Assembly: GCF_949987515.2 (NCBI RefSeq)
Contig: NW_027192650.1
Location: forward strand, 3,100,001 to 3,164,000
Source: Delphinus delphis
Lineage: Eukaryota > Chordata > Mammalia > Artiodactyla > Delphinidae
Length of the DNA stretch: 64,000 nucleotides
Reading direction: 5' to 3'
The notes below the pieces were generated by a model. That model was not told the origin of the DNA. It worked only from the letters and a program-made list of their open reading frames with translations, and searched no databases. Below, one piece after another: positions 24,954-39,171 of the stretch. The first letter of the stretch is position 1. Each line of letters begins with the position of its first letter. The position numbers and the translations under genes were made by a program.

Positions 24954-26533
24954 TTGGCCAAAAAGGGCGTATGCGTTTTTTCCTGAATATATTCAGGAAA
25001 AAACGCATACGCCCTTTTTGGCCAACCAAGCAAGGTTGCAAAGGAAATCTGCACTACCATGAAGTCTCACTTCCCCCCGGTCAAAAGGGCCATCTGAAAA
25101 AAGTGTAAAATCCAGAAAGGCAGGACAGGCCATGGAGAACTGGGAGCCTTGTTATGCTGATGGGCGGGATGTAAATTGCCAACAGACACTCAGGAGAAGT
25201 GTATGGTGTTTCCTGAAACATCTATAAAACAAAGCAACAGAGCCTAGGGCACTTCCACTTATGGTCCTATAGCTTAGGGAAATTAAAATCAAAAAGACAC
25301 AGCCACCCCAAAGTTTGGGACGCCTCTGTTTACAAGAACCTCGTTTACCGTACAAGTTCAATATCACAGAAAGTGAAAAATGGATAAAGAACTTGTGGTA
25401 CTTACGTACAATGCAGTATCACTCAGCAATGAAATCTATGTCATCAGTCCCGTAGCAGCATAATGAGTGGATTCAGGTACGATGATTCTAACTGAAATAA
25501 GTCACACAGAAAAAGAAACATCATAAGATATCAGTAATACACGGAATGTAAACTTGGCTACACAGGAACTGCATTCCAAAACAGAACAGGGTCTCAAATT
25601 TAGAATACCAACTTATGCTTGCTTAAGGGGAAAGGTGAGTTGGGGTGCTGCATAAAACCAGAGATTGAAATGAGCACAGATAAACTTCCTTAAGCCAAAT
25701 ATGGAATAGACAAGAGCTACTCCTTGCTCAACGAAATGGACTCAATACCCCATATTAAACGCCTAAGAATGTACCTGACTAGTAAGTATCTTAAAACCTA
25801 TGGATTGCTATGTCTCCAAAAGAGAATCAAGCGTGTGTACAGGGGCATAAACGCAGCAGTGATAGGATTGGAGAGGTTCCGTGAGCAAATGAAGACCCTT
25901 TGAAGTCATATTGCATGGTACCCATTCCACGGGTCTCAACTCTCCAGGTTTAAGGTATTCTTCCTTCAGCTAAAACATGCATGTGGATCCCAGAGTATGA
26001 TCAACCATGTGAACGGGAGACGTGTTCAAATATGTCTCAATTTTCGTACCCTGGTACTCGGGTGCAACATTCCAGACGCTTTACTAACACTCTCCCGACT
26101 TGGAGAGTCAGTCCCTTTAACCTCCTGTTTGGCCCAGTTTGCAATTTCTGCGGAAGATGAACAGGAATAGCGAGAACCAATGAGAGGCTAGCTGGAGGTG
26201 TCTGGACGGGCAAATTTAACTCTCATTTCCCACCAGTAAGAAGAATTAACCAAAGGCTCAGCGTGCCGTGCCAGAACCAGATTAGGGCCTGAAGCCATCC
26301 TGCGGTGTTGCGGCCAGGTCACAAGAAAGCGAGTTGAAGATAGGAGCTCAGGGGCACTGTAATTCACAAACCTGCAGAGTTATAAATGACAGCTATCGTC
26401 CAAAAATAGACTGAAGTAAGGCTGCCAAGAGGACTTGAAAGCGGGGCAGAATTGCAGGAAACCGATTTCAGGAGGTAGACTGGAATTGCATTGAAAGCAT
26501 TGGAAAAGAGGCAGAACGTCCACAATGATGTAC
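24954..26533 (+). repeat. Satellite monomer 17 (1580 bp, type II)
   Basis: The palindrome is intact. CAAGGTTGC after it destroys the usual AAGCTT. Type II L1 part, with CATCTATAAAAC near 25219. Confidence 0.95.
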
Positions 26534-28114
26534 TTGGCCAAAAAGGGCGTATGCGTTTTTTCCTGAATATATTCAGGAAAAAACGCATACGCCATTTTTG
26601 GCCAACCAAGCAAGCTTGCAAAGGAAATCTGCACTACAATGAAGTCTCACATTCCCCCCGGTCAAAAGGGCCATCTGAAAAAAGTGTAAAATCCAGAAAG
26701 GCAGGACAGGCCATGGAGAACTGGGAGCCTTGTTATGCTGATGGGCGGGATGTAAATGGCCAACAACCACTCGGGAGAAGTGTATGGTGTTTCCTGAAAC
26801 ATCTAAAAAACAAAGCAACAGAACCTAGGGCACTTCCACTTATGGTCCTATAGCTTAGGGAAATTAAAATCAAAAAGACACAGCCACCCCAAAGTTTAAA
26901 GCGGCTCCGTTTACAAGAACCTCGTTTACAGTACAAGTTCAACATCGCAGAAAGTGAAAAATGGATAAAGAAGTTGTGGTATTTACTTACAAAGCAATAT
27001 CACTCAGCAATGAAATCTGTGTCATCAGGCACTTAGCAGCACAATGAGTGGATTCAGGTATGATGATTCTAACTGAAATAAGTCACACAGAAAAAGAAAC
27101 ATCATAAGATATCAGTAATACACAGAATGTAAACTTGGCTACACAGGAACTGAATTACAGAACAGAACAGGGTCTCAAATTTAGAGAACCAACTTATGCT
27201 TGCTTAAGGGGAAAGGTGAGTTGGGGTGCTGCATATAACCAGAGATTGAAATGAGCACAGATAAAGTTCCTTAAGCCAAATATGGAATAGACAAGAGCTA
27301 CTCCTTGCTCAACGAAATGGACTCAACACCGCATATTAAACTCCTAAGAATGTACCTGAGTAGTAAGTATCTTAAAACCTAGGGATTGGTATGTCTCCGA
27401 AAGAGAATCAAGCATGTGTACAGGAGCATAAACGCAGCAGTGATAGGATTGGAGAGGTTCGGTGAGCAAATGAAGACCCTTTGAAGTCATATTGCATGGT
27501 ACCCATTCCACGGGTTTCAACTACCCAGGTTTTAGGTATTCTTCCTTCAGCTAAAACATGCATGTGGAACCCAGAGTATGGTCAACCATGTGATCGGGAG
27601 ACGTGTTCAAATATGTCTCAGTTTTCCTCCCCTGGTACTCGGGTGCAACATTCCAGACGCTTTACTAACAGTCTCGCCACTTGGAGAGTCAGCGCCTTTA
27701 ACCTCCTGTTTGGCCCAGTTTGCAATTTCTGCGGAAGATGAACAGGAATAGCGAGAACCAATGAGAGGCTAGCTGGAGGTGTCTGGACGGGCAAATTTAA
27801 CTCTCATTTCCCACCAGGAAGAGGAAATAACCAAAGGCTCAGCGTGCCGTACCGGAACCAGATTAGGGCATGAAGCCATCCTGCGGTGTTGCGGCCAGCT
27901 CAAAAGAAAGCGAGTTGAAGAAAGGAGCTCAGGGGCACTGTAATTCACAAACCTGCAGAGTTATAAATGACAGCTATCGTCCAAAAATAGACTGAAGTAA
28001 GGCTGCCAAGAGGACTTGAAAGCGGGGCAGAATTGCAGGAAACCGATTTCAGGAGGTAGACTGGAATTGCATTGAAAGCATAGGAAAAGAGGCAGAACGT
28101 CCACAATGATGCAC
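26534..28114 (+). repeat. Satellite monomer 18 (1581 bp)
   Basis: One mismatch in the right palindrome arm (GCCATTTTT). An extra A in CACATTCC near 26648 makes this the longest copy. It opens the trimer block. Markers: AAATGGCCAAC, TTTAAAGCGGCTCCG, CATATAACC, and CTAGGGATTGG near 27378. Confidence 0.95.
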
Positions 28115-29694
28115 TTGGCCAAAAAGGGCGTATGCGTTTTTTCCTGAATATATTCAGGAAAAAACGCATACGCCCTTTTTGGCCAACCAAGCAAGCTTGC
28201 AAAGGAAATCTGCACTACAATGAAGTCTCACTTCCCCCCGGTCAAAAGGACCATCTGAAAAAAGTGTAAAATCCAGAAAGGCAGGACAGGCCATGGAGAA
28301 CTGGGAGCCTTGTTATGCTGATGGGCGGGATGTAAATGGCCAACAACCACTCGGGAGAAGTGTATGGTGTTTCCTGAAACATCTAAAAAACAAAGCAACA
28401 GAACCTAGGGCACTTCCACTTATGGTCCTATAGCTTAGGGAAATTAAAATCAAAAAGACACAGCCACCCCAAAGTTTAAAGCGGCTCCGTTTACAAGAAC
28501 CTCGTTTACAGTACAAGTTCAACATCGCAGAAAGTGAAAAATGGATAAAGAAGTTGTGGTATTTACTTACAAAGCAATATCACTCAGCAATGAAATCTGT
28601 GTCATCAGGCACTTAGCAGCACAATGAGTGGATTCAGGTATGATGATTCTAACTGAAATAAGTCACACAGAAAAAGAAACATCATAAGATATCAGTAATA
28701 CACAGAATGTAAACTTGGCTACACAGGAACTGAATTACAGAACAGAACGGGGTCTCAAATTTAGAGAACCAACTTATGCTTGCTTAAGGGGAAAGGTGAG
28801 TTGGGGTGCTGCATATAACCAGAGATTGAAATGAGCACAGATAAAGTTCCTTAAGCCAAATATGGAATAGACAAGAGCTACTCCTTGCTCAACGAAATGG
28901 ACTCAACACCGCATATTAAACTCCTAAGAATGTACCTGAGTAGTAAGTATCTTAAAACCTAGGGATTGGTATGTCTCCGAAAGAGAATCAAGCATGTGTA
29001 CAGGAGCATAAACGCAGCAGTGATAGGATTGGAGAGGTTCGGTGAGCAAATGAAGACCCTTTGAAGTCATATTGCATGGTACCCATTCCACGGGTTTCAA
29101 CTACCCAGGTTTTAGGTATTCTTCCTTCAGCTAAAACATGCATGTGGAACCCAGAGTATGGTCAACCATGTGATCGGGAGACGTGTTCAAATATGTCTCA
29201 GTTTTCCTCCCCTGGTACTCGGGTGCAACATTCCAGACGCTTTACTAACAGTCTCGCCACTTGGAGAGTCAGCGCCTTTAACCTCCTGTTTGGCCCAGTT
29301 TGCAATTTCTGCGGAAGATGAACAGGAATAGCGAGAACCAATGAGAGGCTAGCTGGAGGTGTCTGGACGGGCAAATTTAACTCTCATTTCCCACCAGGAA
29401 GAGGAAATAACCAAAGGCTCAGCGTGCCGTACCGGAACCAGATTAGGGCATGAAGCCATCCTGCGGTGTTGCGGCCAGCTCAAAAGAAAGCGAGTTGAAG
29501 AAAGGAGCTCAGGGGCACTGTAATTCACAAACCTGCAGAGTTATAAATGACAGCTATCGTCCAAAAATAGACTGAAGTAAGGCTGCCAAGAGGACTTGAA
29601 AGCGGGGCAGAATTGCAGGAAACCGATTTCAGGAGGTAGACTGGAATTGCATTGAAAGCATAGGAAAAGAGGCAGAACGTCCACAATGATGCAC
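28115..29694 (+). repeat. Satellite monomer 19 (1580 bp)
   Basis: The palindrome is intact. Same markers as monomer 18, plus GAACGGGGTC near 28744, shared only with monomer 22. Confidence 0.95.
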
Positions 29695-31273
29695 TTGGCC
29701 AAAAAGGGCGTATGCGTTTTTTCCTGAATATATTCAGGAAAAAACGCATACGCCCTTTTTGGCCAACCAAGCAAGCTTGCAAAGGAAATCTGCACTACAA
29801 TGAAGTCTCACTTCCCCCCGGTCAAAAGGACCATCTGAAAAAAGTGTAAAATCCAGAAAGGCAGGACAGGCCATGGAGAAATGGGAGCCTTGTTATGCTG
29901 AAGGGCGGGATGTAAATTGCCAACAACCACTCGGGAGAAGTGTATGGTGTTTCCTGAAACATCTAAAAAACAAAGCAACAGAACCTAGGGCACTTCCACT
30001 TATGGTCCTATAGCTTAGGGAAATTAAAATCAAAAAGACACAGCCACCCCAAAGTTTGGAATGGCTCTGTTTACAAGAACCTCGTTTACAGTACAACTTC
30101 AACATCCCAGAAAGTGAAAAATGGATAAAGAAGTTGTGGTATTTACTTACAAAGCAATATCACTCAGCAATGAAATCTGTGTCATCAGGCCCTTAGCAGC
30201 ACAATGAGTGGATTCAGGTATGATGATTCTAACTGAAATAAGTCACACAGAAAAAGAAACATCATAAGATATCAGTAATACACGGAATGGAAACTTGGCT
30301 ACACAGGAACTGAATTACAGAACAGAACAGGGTCTCAAATTTAGAAAACCAACTTATGCTTGCTTAAGGGTAAAGGTGAGTTGGGGTGCTGCATAAAACC
30401 AGAGATTGAAATGAGCACAGATAAAGTTCCTTAAGCCAAATATGGAATAGACAAGAGCTACTCCTTGCTCAACGAAATGGACTCAACACCGCATATTAAA
30501 CGCCTAAGAATGTACCTGACTAGTAAGTATCTTAAAACCTATGGATTGCTATGTCTCCGAAAGAGAATCAAGCATGTGTACAGGGGCATAAACGCAGCAG
30601 TGATAGGATTGGAGAGGTTCGGTGAGCAAATGAAGACCCTTTGAAGTCATATTGCATGGTACCCATTACACGGGTCTTAACTCTCCAGGTTTAAGGTATT
30701 CTTCCTTCAGCTAAAACATGCATGTGGAACCCAAGTATGATCAACCATGTGAATGGGAGACGTGTTCAAATATGTCTCAGTTTTCCTCCCCTCGTACTCG
30801 GGTGCAACATTCCAGACGCTTTACTAACACTCTCCCCACTTGGAGAGTCAGCGCCTTTAACCTCCTGTTTGGCCCAGTTTGCAATTTCTGCTTAAAATGA
30901 ACAGGAATAGCGAGAACCAATGAGAGGCTAGCTGGAGGTGTCTGGACGGGCAAATTTAACTCTCATTTCCCACCAGGAAGAGGAAATAACCAAAGGCTCA
31001 GTGTGCCGTGCCGGAACAAGTTTAGGGCCTGAAGCCATCCTGCGGTATTGCGGCCAGCTGAAAAGAAAGCGAGTTGAAGAAAGGAGCTCAGGGGCACTGT
31101 AATTCACAAACCTGCAGAGTTATAAATGACAGCTATCGTCCAAAAATAGACTGAAGTAAGGCTGCCAAGAGGACTTGAAAGCGGGGCAGAATTGCAGGAA
31201 ACCGATTTCAGGAGGTAGACTGGAATTGCATTGAAAGCATAGGAAAAGAGGCAGAACGTCCACAATGATGCAC
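29695..31273 (+). repeat. Satellite monomer 20 (1579 bp)
   Basis: The palindrome is intact. Markers: GAGAAATGGG near 29877, GCTGAAGGG, and ACAACTTCAACATCCC near 30093. CTTAAAATG replaces CGGAAGATG near 30891. It is the third member of the trimer; near-copies are monomers 23 and 27. Confidence 0.95.
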
Positions 31274-32853
31274 TTGGCCAAAAAGGGCGTATGCGTTTTT
31301 TCCTGAATATATTCAGGAAAAAACGCATACGCCCTTTTTGGCCAACCAAGCAAACTTGCAAAGGAAATCTGCACTACCATGAAGTCTCACTTCCCCCCGG
31401 TCAAAAGGGCCATCTGAAAAAAGTGTAAAATCCAGAAAGGCAGGACAGGCCATGGAGAACTGGGAGCCTTGTTATGCTGATGGGCGGGATGTAAATGGCC
31501 AACAACCACTCGGGAGAAGTGTATGGTGTTTCCTGAAACATCTAAAAAACAAAGCAACAGAACCTAGGGCACTTCCACTTATGGTCCTATAGCTTAGGGA
31601 AATTAAAATCAAAAAGACACAGCCACCCCAAAGTTTAAAGCGGCTCCGTTTACAAGAACCTCGTTTACAGTACAAGTTCAACATCGCAGAAAGTGAAAAA
31701 TGGATAAAGAAGTTGTGGTATTTACTTACAAAGCAATATCACTCAGCAATGAAATCTGTGTCATCAGGCACTTAGCAGCACAATGAGTGGATTCAGGTAT
31801 GATGATTCTAACTGAAATAAGTCACACAGAAAAAGAAACATCATAAGATATCAGTAATACACAGAATGTAAACTTGGCTACACAGGAACTGAATTACAGA
31901 ACAGAACAGGGTCTCAAATTTAGAGAACCAACTTATGCTTGCTTAAGGGGAAAGGTGAGTTGGGGTGCTGCATATAACCAGAGATTGAAATGAGCACAGA
32001 TAAAGTTCCTTAAGCCAAATATGGAATAGACAAGAGCTACTCCTTGCTCAACGAAATGGACTCAACACCGCATATTAAACTCCTAAGAATGTACCTGAGT
32101 AGTAAGTATCTTAAAACCTAGGGATTGGTATGTCTCCGAAAGAGAATCAAGCATGTGTACAGGAGCATAAACGCAGCAGTGATAGGATTGGAGAGGTTCG
32201 GTGAGCAAATGAAGACCCTTTGAAGTCATATTGCATGGTACCCATTCCACGGGTTTCAACTACCCAGGTTTTAGGTATTCTTCCTTCAGCTAAAACATGC
32301 ATGTGGAACCCAGAGTATGGTCAACCATGTGATCGGGAGACGTGTTCAAATATGTCTCAGTTTTCCTCCCCTGGTACTCGGGTGCAACATTCCAGACGCT
32401 TTACTAACAGTCTCGCCACTTGGAGAGTCAGCGCCTTTAACCTCCTGTTTGGCCCAGTTTGCAATTTCTGCGGAAGATGAACAGGAATAGCGAGAACCAA
32501 TGAGAGGCTAGCTGGAGGTGTCTGGACGGGCAAATTTAACTCTCATTTCCCACCAGGAAGAGGAAATAACCAAAGGCTCAGCGTGCCGTACCGGAACCAG
32601 ATTAGGGCATGAAGCCATCCTGCGGTGTTGCGGCCAGCTCAAAAGAAAGCGAGTTGAAGAAAGGAGCTCAGGGGCACTGTAATTCACAAACCTGCAGAGT
32701 TATAAATGACAGCTATCGTCCAAAAATAGACTGAAGTAAGGCTGCCAAGAGGACTTGAAAGCGGGGCAGAATTGCAGGAAACCGATTTCAGGAGGTAGAC
32801 TGGAATTGCATTGAAAGCATAGGAAAAGAGGCAGAACGTCCACAATGATGCAC
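31274..32853 (+). repeat. Satellite monomer 21 (1580 bp)
   Basis: The palindrome is intact. GCAAACTTGC and CTACCATG just after it are shared with monomers 24 and 28. The rest matches monomer 18. Confidence 0.95.
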
Positions 32854-34433
32854 TTGGCCAAAAAGGGCGTATGCGTTTTTTCCTGAATATATTCAGGAAA
32901 AAACGCATACGCCCTTTTTGGCCAACCAAGCAAGCTTGCAAAGGAAATCTGCACTACAATGAAGTCTCACTTCCCCCCGGTCAAAAGGACCATCTGAAAA
33001 AAGTGTAAAATCCAGAAAGGCAGGACAGGCCATGGAGAACTGGGAGCCTTGTTATGCTGATGGGCGGGATGTAAATGGCCAACAACCACTCGGGAGAAGT
33101 GTATGGTGTTTCCTGAAACATCTAAAAAACAAAGCAACAGAACCTAGGGCACTTCCACTTATGGTCCTATAGCTTAGGGAAATTAAAATCAAAAAGACAC
33201 AGCCACCCCAAAGTTTAAAGCGGCTCCGTTTACAAGAACCTCGTTTACAGTACAAGTTCAACATCGCAGAAAGTGAAAAATGGATAAAGAAGTTGTGGTA
33301 TTTACTTACAAAGCAATATCACTCAGCAATGAAATCTGTGTCATCAGGCACTTAGCAGCACAATGAGTGGATTCAGGTATGATGATTCTAACTGAAATAA
33401 GTCACACAGAAAAAGAAACATCATAAGATATCAGTAATACACAGAATGTAAACTTGGCTACACAGGAACTGAATTACAGAACAGAACGGGGTCTCAAATT
33501 TAGAGAACCAACTTATGCTTGCTTAAGGGGAAAGGTGAGTTGGGGTGCTGCATATAACCAGAGATTGAAATGAGCACAGATAAAGTTCCTTAAGCCAAAT
33601 ATGGAATAGACAAGAGCTACTCCTTGCTCAACGAAATGGACTCAACACCGCATATTAAACTCCTAAGAATGTACCTGAGTAGTAAGTATCTTAAAACCTA
33701 GGGATTGGTATGTCTCCGAAAGAGAATCAAGCATGTGTACAGGAGCATAAACGCAGCAGTGATAGGATTGGAGAGGTTCGGTGAGCAAATGAAGACCCTT
33801 TGAAGTCATATTGCATGGTACCCATTCCACGGGTTTCAACTACCCAGGTTTTAGGTATTCTTCCTTCAGCTAAAACATGCATGTGGAACCCAGAGTATGG
33901 TCAACCATGTGATCGGGAGACGTGTTCAAATATGTCTCAGTTTTCCTCCCCTGGTACTCGGGTGCAACATTCCAGACGCTTTACTAACAGTCTCGCCACT
34001 TGGAGAGTCAGCGCCTTTAACCTCCTGTTTGGCCCAGTTTGCAATTTCTGCGGAAGATGAACAGGAATAGCGAGAACCAATGAGAGGCTAGCTGGAGGTG
34101 TCTGGACGGGCAAATTTAACTCTCATTTCCCACCAGGAAGAGGAAATAACCAAAGGCTCAGCGTGCCGTACCGGAACCAGATTAGGGCATGAAGCCATCC
34201 TGCGGTGTTGCGGCCAGCTCAAAAGAAAGCGAGTTGAAGAAAGGAGCTCAGGGGCACTGTAATTCACAAACCTGCAGAGTTATAAATGACAGCTATCGTC
34301 CAAAAATAGACTGAAGTAAGGCTGCCAAGAGGACTTGAAAGCGGGGCAGAATTGCAGGAAACCGATTTCAGGAGGTAGACTGGAATTGCATTGAAAGCAT
34401 AGGAAAAGAGGCAGAACGTCCACAATGATGCAC
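32854..34433 (+). repeat. Satellite monomer 22 (1580 bp)
   Basis: The palindrome is intact. Near-identical to monomer 19 at offset 4739, including GAACGGGGTC near 33483. Confidence 0.95.
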
Positions 34434-36012
34434 TTGGCCAAAAAGGGCGTATGCGTTTTTTCCTGAATATATTCAGGAAAAAACGCATACGCCCTTTTTG
34501 GCCAACCAAGCAAGCTTGCAAAGGAAATCTGCACTACAATGAAGTCTCACTTCCCCCCGGTCAAAAGGACCATCTGAAAAAAGTGTAAAATCCAGAAAGG
34601 CAGGACAGGCCATGGAGAAATGGGAGCCTCGTTATGCTGAAGGGCGGGATGTAAATTGCCAACAACCACTCGGGAGAAGTGTATGGTGTTTCCTGAAACA
34701 TCTAAAAAACAAAGCAACAGAACCTAGGGCACTTCCACTTATGGTCCTATAGCTTAGGGAAATTAAAATCAAAAAGACACAGCCACCCCAAAGTTTGGAA
34801 TGGCTCTGTTTACAAGAACCTCGTTTACAGTACAACTTCAACATCCCAGAAAGTGAAAAATGGATAAAGAAGTTGTGGTATTTACTTACAAAGCAATATC
34901 ACTCAGCAATGAAATCTGTGTCATCAGGCCCTTAGCAGCACAATGAGTGGATTCAGGTATGATGATTCTAACTGAAATAAGTCACACAGAAAAAGAAACA
35001 TCATAAGATATCAGTAATACACGGAATGGAAACTTGGCTACACAGGAACTGAATTACAGAACAGAACAGGGTCTCAAATTTAGAAAACCAACTTATGCTT
35101 GCTTAAGGGTAAAGGTGAGTTGGGGTGCTGCATAAAACCAGAGATTGAAATGAGCACAGATAAAGTTCCTTAAGCCAAATATGGAATAGACAAGAGCTAC
35201 TCCTTGCTCAACGAAATGGACTCAACACCGCATATTAAACGCCTAAGAATGTACCTGACTAGTAAGTATCTTAAAACCTATGGATTGCTATGTCTCCGAA
35301 AGAGAATCAAGCATGTGTACAGGGGCATAAACGCAGCAGTGATAGGATTGGAGAGGTTCGGTGAGCAAATGAAGACCCTTTGAAGTCATATTGCATGGTA
35401 CCCATTACACGGGTCTTAACTCTCCAGGTTTAAGGTATTCTTCCTTCAGCTAAAACATGCATGTGGAACCCAAGTATGATCAACCATGTGAATGGGAGAC
35501 GTGTTCAAATATGTCTCAGTTTTCCTCCCCTCGTACTCGGGTGCAACATTCCAGACGCTTTACTAACACTCTCCCCACTTGGAGAGTCAGCGCCTTTAAC
35601 CTCCTGTTTGGCCCAGTTTGCAATTTCTGCTTAAAATGAACAGGAATAGCGAGAACCAATGAGAGGCTAGCTGGAGGTGTCTGGACGGGCAAATTTAACT
35701 CTCATTTCCCACCAGGAAGAGGAAATAACCAAAGGCTCAGTGTGCCGTGCCGGAACAAGTTTAGGGCCTGAAGCCATCCTGCGGTATTGCGGCCAGCTGA
35801 AAAGAAAGCGAGTTGAAGAAAGGAGCTCAGGGGCACTGTAATTCACAAACCTGCAGAGTTATAAATGACAGCTATCGTCCAAAAATAGACTGAAGTAAGG
35901 CTGCCAAGAGGACTTGAAAGCGGGGCAGAATTGCAGGAAACCGATTTCAGGAGGTAGACTGGAATTGCATTGAAAGCATAGGAAAAGAGGCAGAACGTCC
36001 ACAATGATGCAC
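34434..36012 (+). repeat. Satellite monomer 23 (1579 bp)
   Basis: The palindrome is intact. Near-identical to monomer 20 at offset 4739 and to monomer 27 at offset 6316. Private GCCTCGTTATG near 34627. Confidence 0.95.
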
Positions 36013-37592
36013 TTGGCCAAAAAGGGCGTATGCGTTTTTTCCTGAATATATTCAGGAAAAAACGCATACGCCCTTTTTGGCCAACCAAGCAAACTTGCAA
36101 AGGAAATCTGCACTACCATGAAGTCTCACTTCCCCCCGGTCAAAAGGGCCATCTGAAAAAAGTGTAAAATCCAGAAAGGCAGGACAGGCCATGGAGAACT
36201 GGGAGCCTTGTTATGCTGATGGGCGGGATGTAAATTGCCAACAGACACTCGGGAGAAGTGTATGGTGTTTCCTGAAACATCTAAAAAACAAAGCAACAGA
36301 GCCTAGGGCACTTCCACTTATGGTCCTATAGCTTAGGGAAATTAAAATCAAAAAGACACAGCCACCCCAAAGTTTGGGACGCCTCTGTTAACAAGAACCT
36401 CGTTTACCATACAAGTTCAATATCACAGAAAGTGAAAAATGGATAAAGAACTTGTGGTACTTACGTACAATGCAGTATCACTCAGCAATGAAATCTATGT
36501 CATCAGGCCCGTAGCAGCATAATGAGTGGATTCAGGTACGATGATTCTAACTGAAATAAGTCACACAGAAAAAGAAACATCATAAGATATCACTAATACA
36601 CGGAATGTAAACTTGGCTACACAGGAACTGAATTGCAAAACAGAACAGGTTCTCAAATTTAGAAAACCAACTTATGCTTGCTTAAGGGGAAAGGTGAGTT
36701 GGGTTGCTGCATAAAACCAGAGATTGAAATGAGCACAGATAAAGTTCCTTAAGCCAAATATGGAATAGACAAGAGCTACTCCTTGCTCAACGAAATGGTC
36801 TCAACACCGCATATTAAAAGCCTAAGAATGTACCTGACTAGTAAGTATCTTAAAACCTATGGATTGCTATGTCTCCGAAAGAGAATCAAGCATGTGTACA
36901 GGGGCATAAACGCAGCAGTGACAGGATTGGAGAGGTTGGGTGAGCAAATGAAGACCCTTTGAAGTCATATTGCATGGTACCCATTCCACGGGTTTCAACT
37001 ACCCAGGTTTTAGGTATTCTTCCTTCAGCTAAAACATGCATGTGGAACCCAGAGTATGATCAACCATGTGATTGGGAGACGTGTTCAAATATGTCTCAGT
37101 TTTCCTCCCCTGGTACTCGGGTGCAACATTCCGGATGCTTTACTAACACTCTCCCCACTTGGAGAGTCAGCGCCTTTAACCTCCTGTTTGGCACAGTTTG
37201 CAATTTCTGCGGAAGATGAACAGGAATAGCGAGAACCAATGAGAGGCTAGCTGGAGGTGTCTGGACGGGCAAATTTAACTCTCATTTCCCACCAGGAGGA
37301 GGAAATAACCAAAGGCTCAGCGTGCCGTACCGGAACCAGATTAGGGCCTGAAGCCATCCTGCGGTGTTGCGGCCAGCTCAAAAGAAAGCGAGTTGAAGAA
37401 AGGAGCTCAGGGGCACTGTAATTCACAAACCTGCAGAGTTATAAATGACAGCTATCGTCCAAAAATAGACTGAAGTAAGGCTGCCAAGAGGACTTGAAAG
37501 CGGGGCAGAATTGCAGGAAACCGATTTCAGGAGGTAGACTGGAATTGCATTGAAAGCATAGGAAAAGAGGCAGAACGTCCACAATGATGCAC
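36013..37592 (+). repeat. Satellite monomer 24 (1580 bp, type II)
   Basis: The palindrome is intact. Type II L1 part with CTGTTAACAAG and ACCATACAAG near 36390, both shared with monomer 28. Private GTGACAGG near 36919. Confidence 0.95.
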
Positions 37593-39171
37593 TTGGCCAA
37601 AAAGGGCGTATGCGTTTTTTCCTGAATATATTCAGGAAAAAACGCATACGCCCTTTTTGGCCAACCAAGCAAGCTTGCAAAGGAAATCTGCACTACAATG
37701 AAGTCTCACTTCCCCCCGGTCAAAAGGGCCATCTGAAAAAAGTGTAAAATCCAGAAAGACAGGACAGGCCATGGAGAACTGGGAGCCTTGTTATGCTGAT
37801 GGGCGGGATGTAAATTGCCAACAACCACTCGGGAGAAGTGTATGGTGTTTCCTGAAACATCTAAAAAACAAAGCAACAGAACCTAGGGCACTTCCACTTA
37901 TGGTCCTATAGCTTAGGGAAATTAAAATCAAAAAGACACAGCCACCCCAAAGTTTGGAACGGCTCTGTTTACAAGAACCTCGTTTACAGTACAAGTTCAA
38001 CATCGCAGAAAGTGAAAAATGGATAAAAAACTTGTGGTATTTACTTACAAAGCAATATCACTCAGCAATGAAATCTGTGTCATCAGGCCCTTAGCAGCAC
38101 AATGAGTGTATTCAGATATGATGATTCTAACTGAAATAAGTCACACAGAAAAAGAAACATCATAAGATATCAGTAATACACGGAATGTAAACTTGGCTAC
38201 ACAGGAACTGAATTACAGAACAGAACAGGGTCTCAAATTTAGAAAACCAACTTATGCTTGCTTAAGGGTAAAGGTGAGTTGGGGTGCTGCATAAAACCAG
38301 AGATTGAAATGAGCACAGATAAAGTTCCTTAAGCCAAATATGGAATAGACAAGAGCTACTCCTTGCTCAACGAAATGGACTCAACACCGCATATTAAACG
38401 CCTAAGAATGTACCTGACTAGTAAGTATCTTAAAACCTATGGATTGCTATGTCTCCGAAAGAGAATCAAGCATGTGTACAGGGGCATAAACGCAGCAGTG
38501 ATAGGATTGGAGAGGTTCGTGAGCAAATGAAGACCCTTTGAAGTCATATTGCATGGTACCCATTCCACGGGTTTCAACTACCCAGGTTTTAGGTATTCTT
38601 CCTTCAGCTAAAACATGCATGTGGAACCCAGAGTATGATCAACCATGTGATCGGGAGACGTGTTCAAATATGTCTCAGTTTTCCTCCCCTGGTACTCGGA
38701 TGCAACATTCCAGACGCTTTACTAACACTCTCCTCACTTGGAGAGTCAGCGCCTTTAACCTCCTGTTTGGCCCAGTTTGCAATTTCTGCGGAAGATGAAC
38801 AGGAATAGCGAGAACCAATGAGAGGCTAGCTGGAGGTGTCTGGACGGGCAAATTTAACTCTCATTTCCCACCAGGAAGAGGAAATAACCAAAGGCTCAGC
38901 GTACCGTACCGGAACCAGATTAGGGCATGAAGCCATCCTGCGGTGTTGCGGGCAGCTCAAAAGAAAGCGAGTTGAAGAAAGGAGCTCAGGGGCACTGTAA
39001 TTCACAAACCTGCAGAGTTATAAATGACAGCTATCGTCCAAAAATAGACTGAAGTAAGGCTGCCAAGAGGACTTGAAAGCGGGGCAGAATTGCAGGAAAC
39101 CGATTTCAGGAGGTAGACTGGAATTGCATTGAAAGCATTGGAAAAGAGGCAGAACGTCCACAATGATGCAC
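37593..39171 (+). repeat. Satellite monomer 25 (1579 bp)
   Basis: The palindrome is intact. Type I L1 part. Private AAAGACAGG near 37757 and GAGTGTATTCAGATATG near 38104. Confidence 0.95.

Larger units (their letters stand above)
26660..36200 (+). repeat. Duplicated trimer, period about 4739 bp
   Basis: Monomers 18-19-20 correspond in order to 21-22-23 (palindrome offsets 4740, 4739, 4739). The private state GAACGGGGTC occurs only in the middle member of each trimer. The ACAACTTCAACATCCC state occurs in the third member of each, and otherwise only in monomer 27. Similarity starts just after palindrome 18 and runs into the start of monomer 24. Confidence 0.85.
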
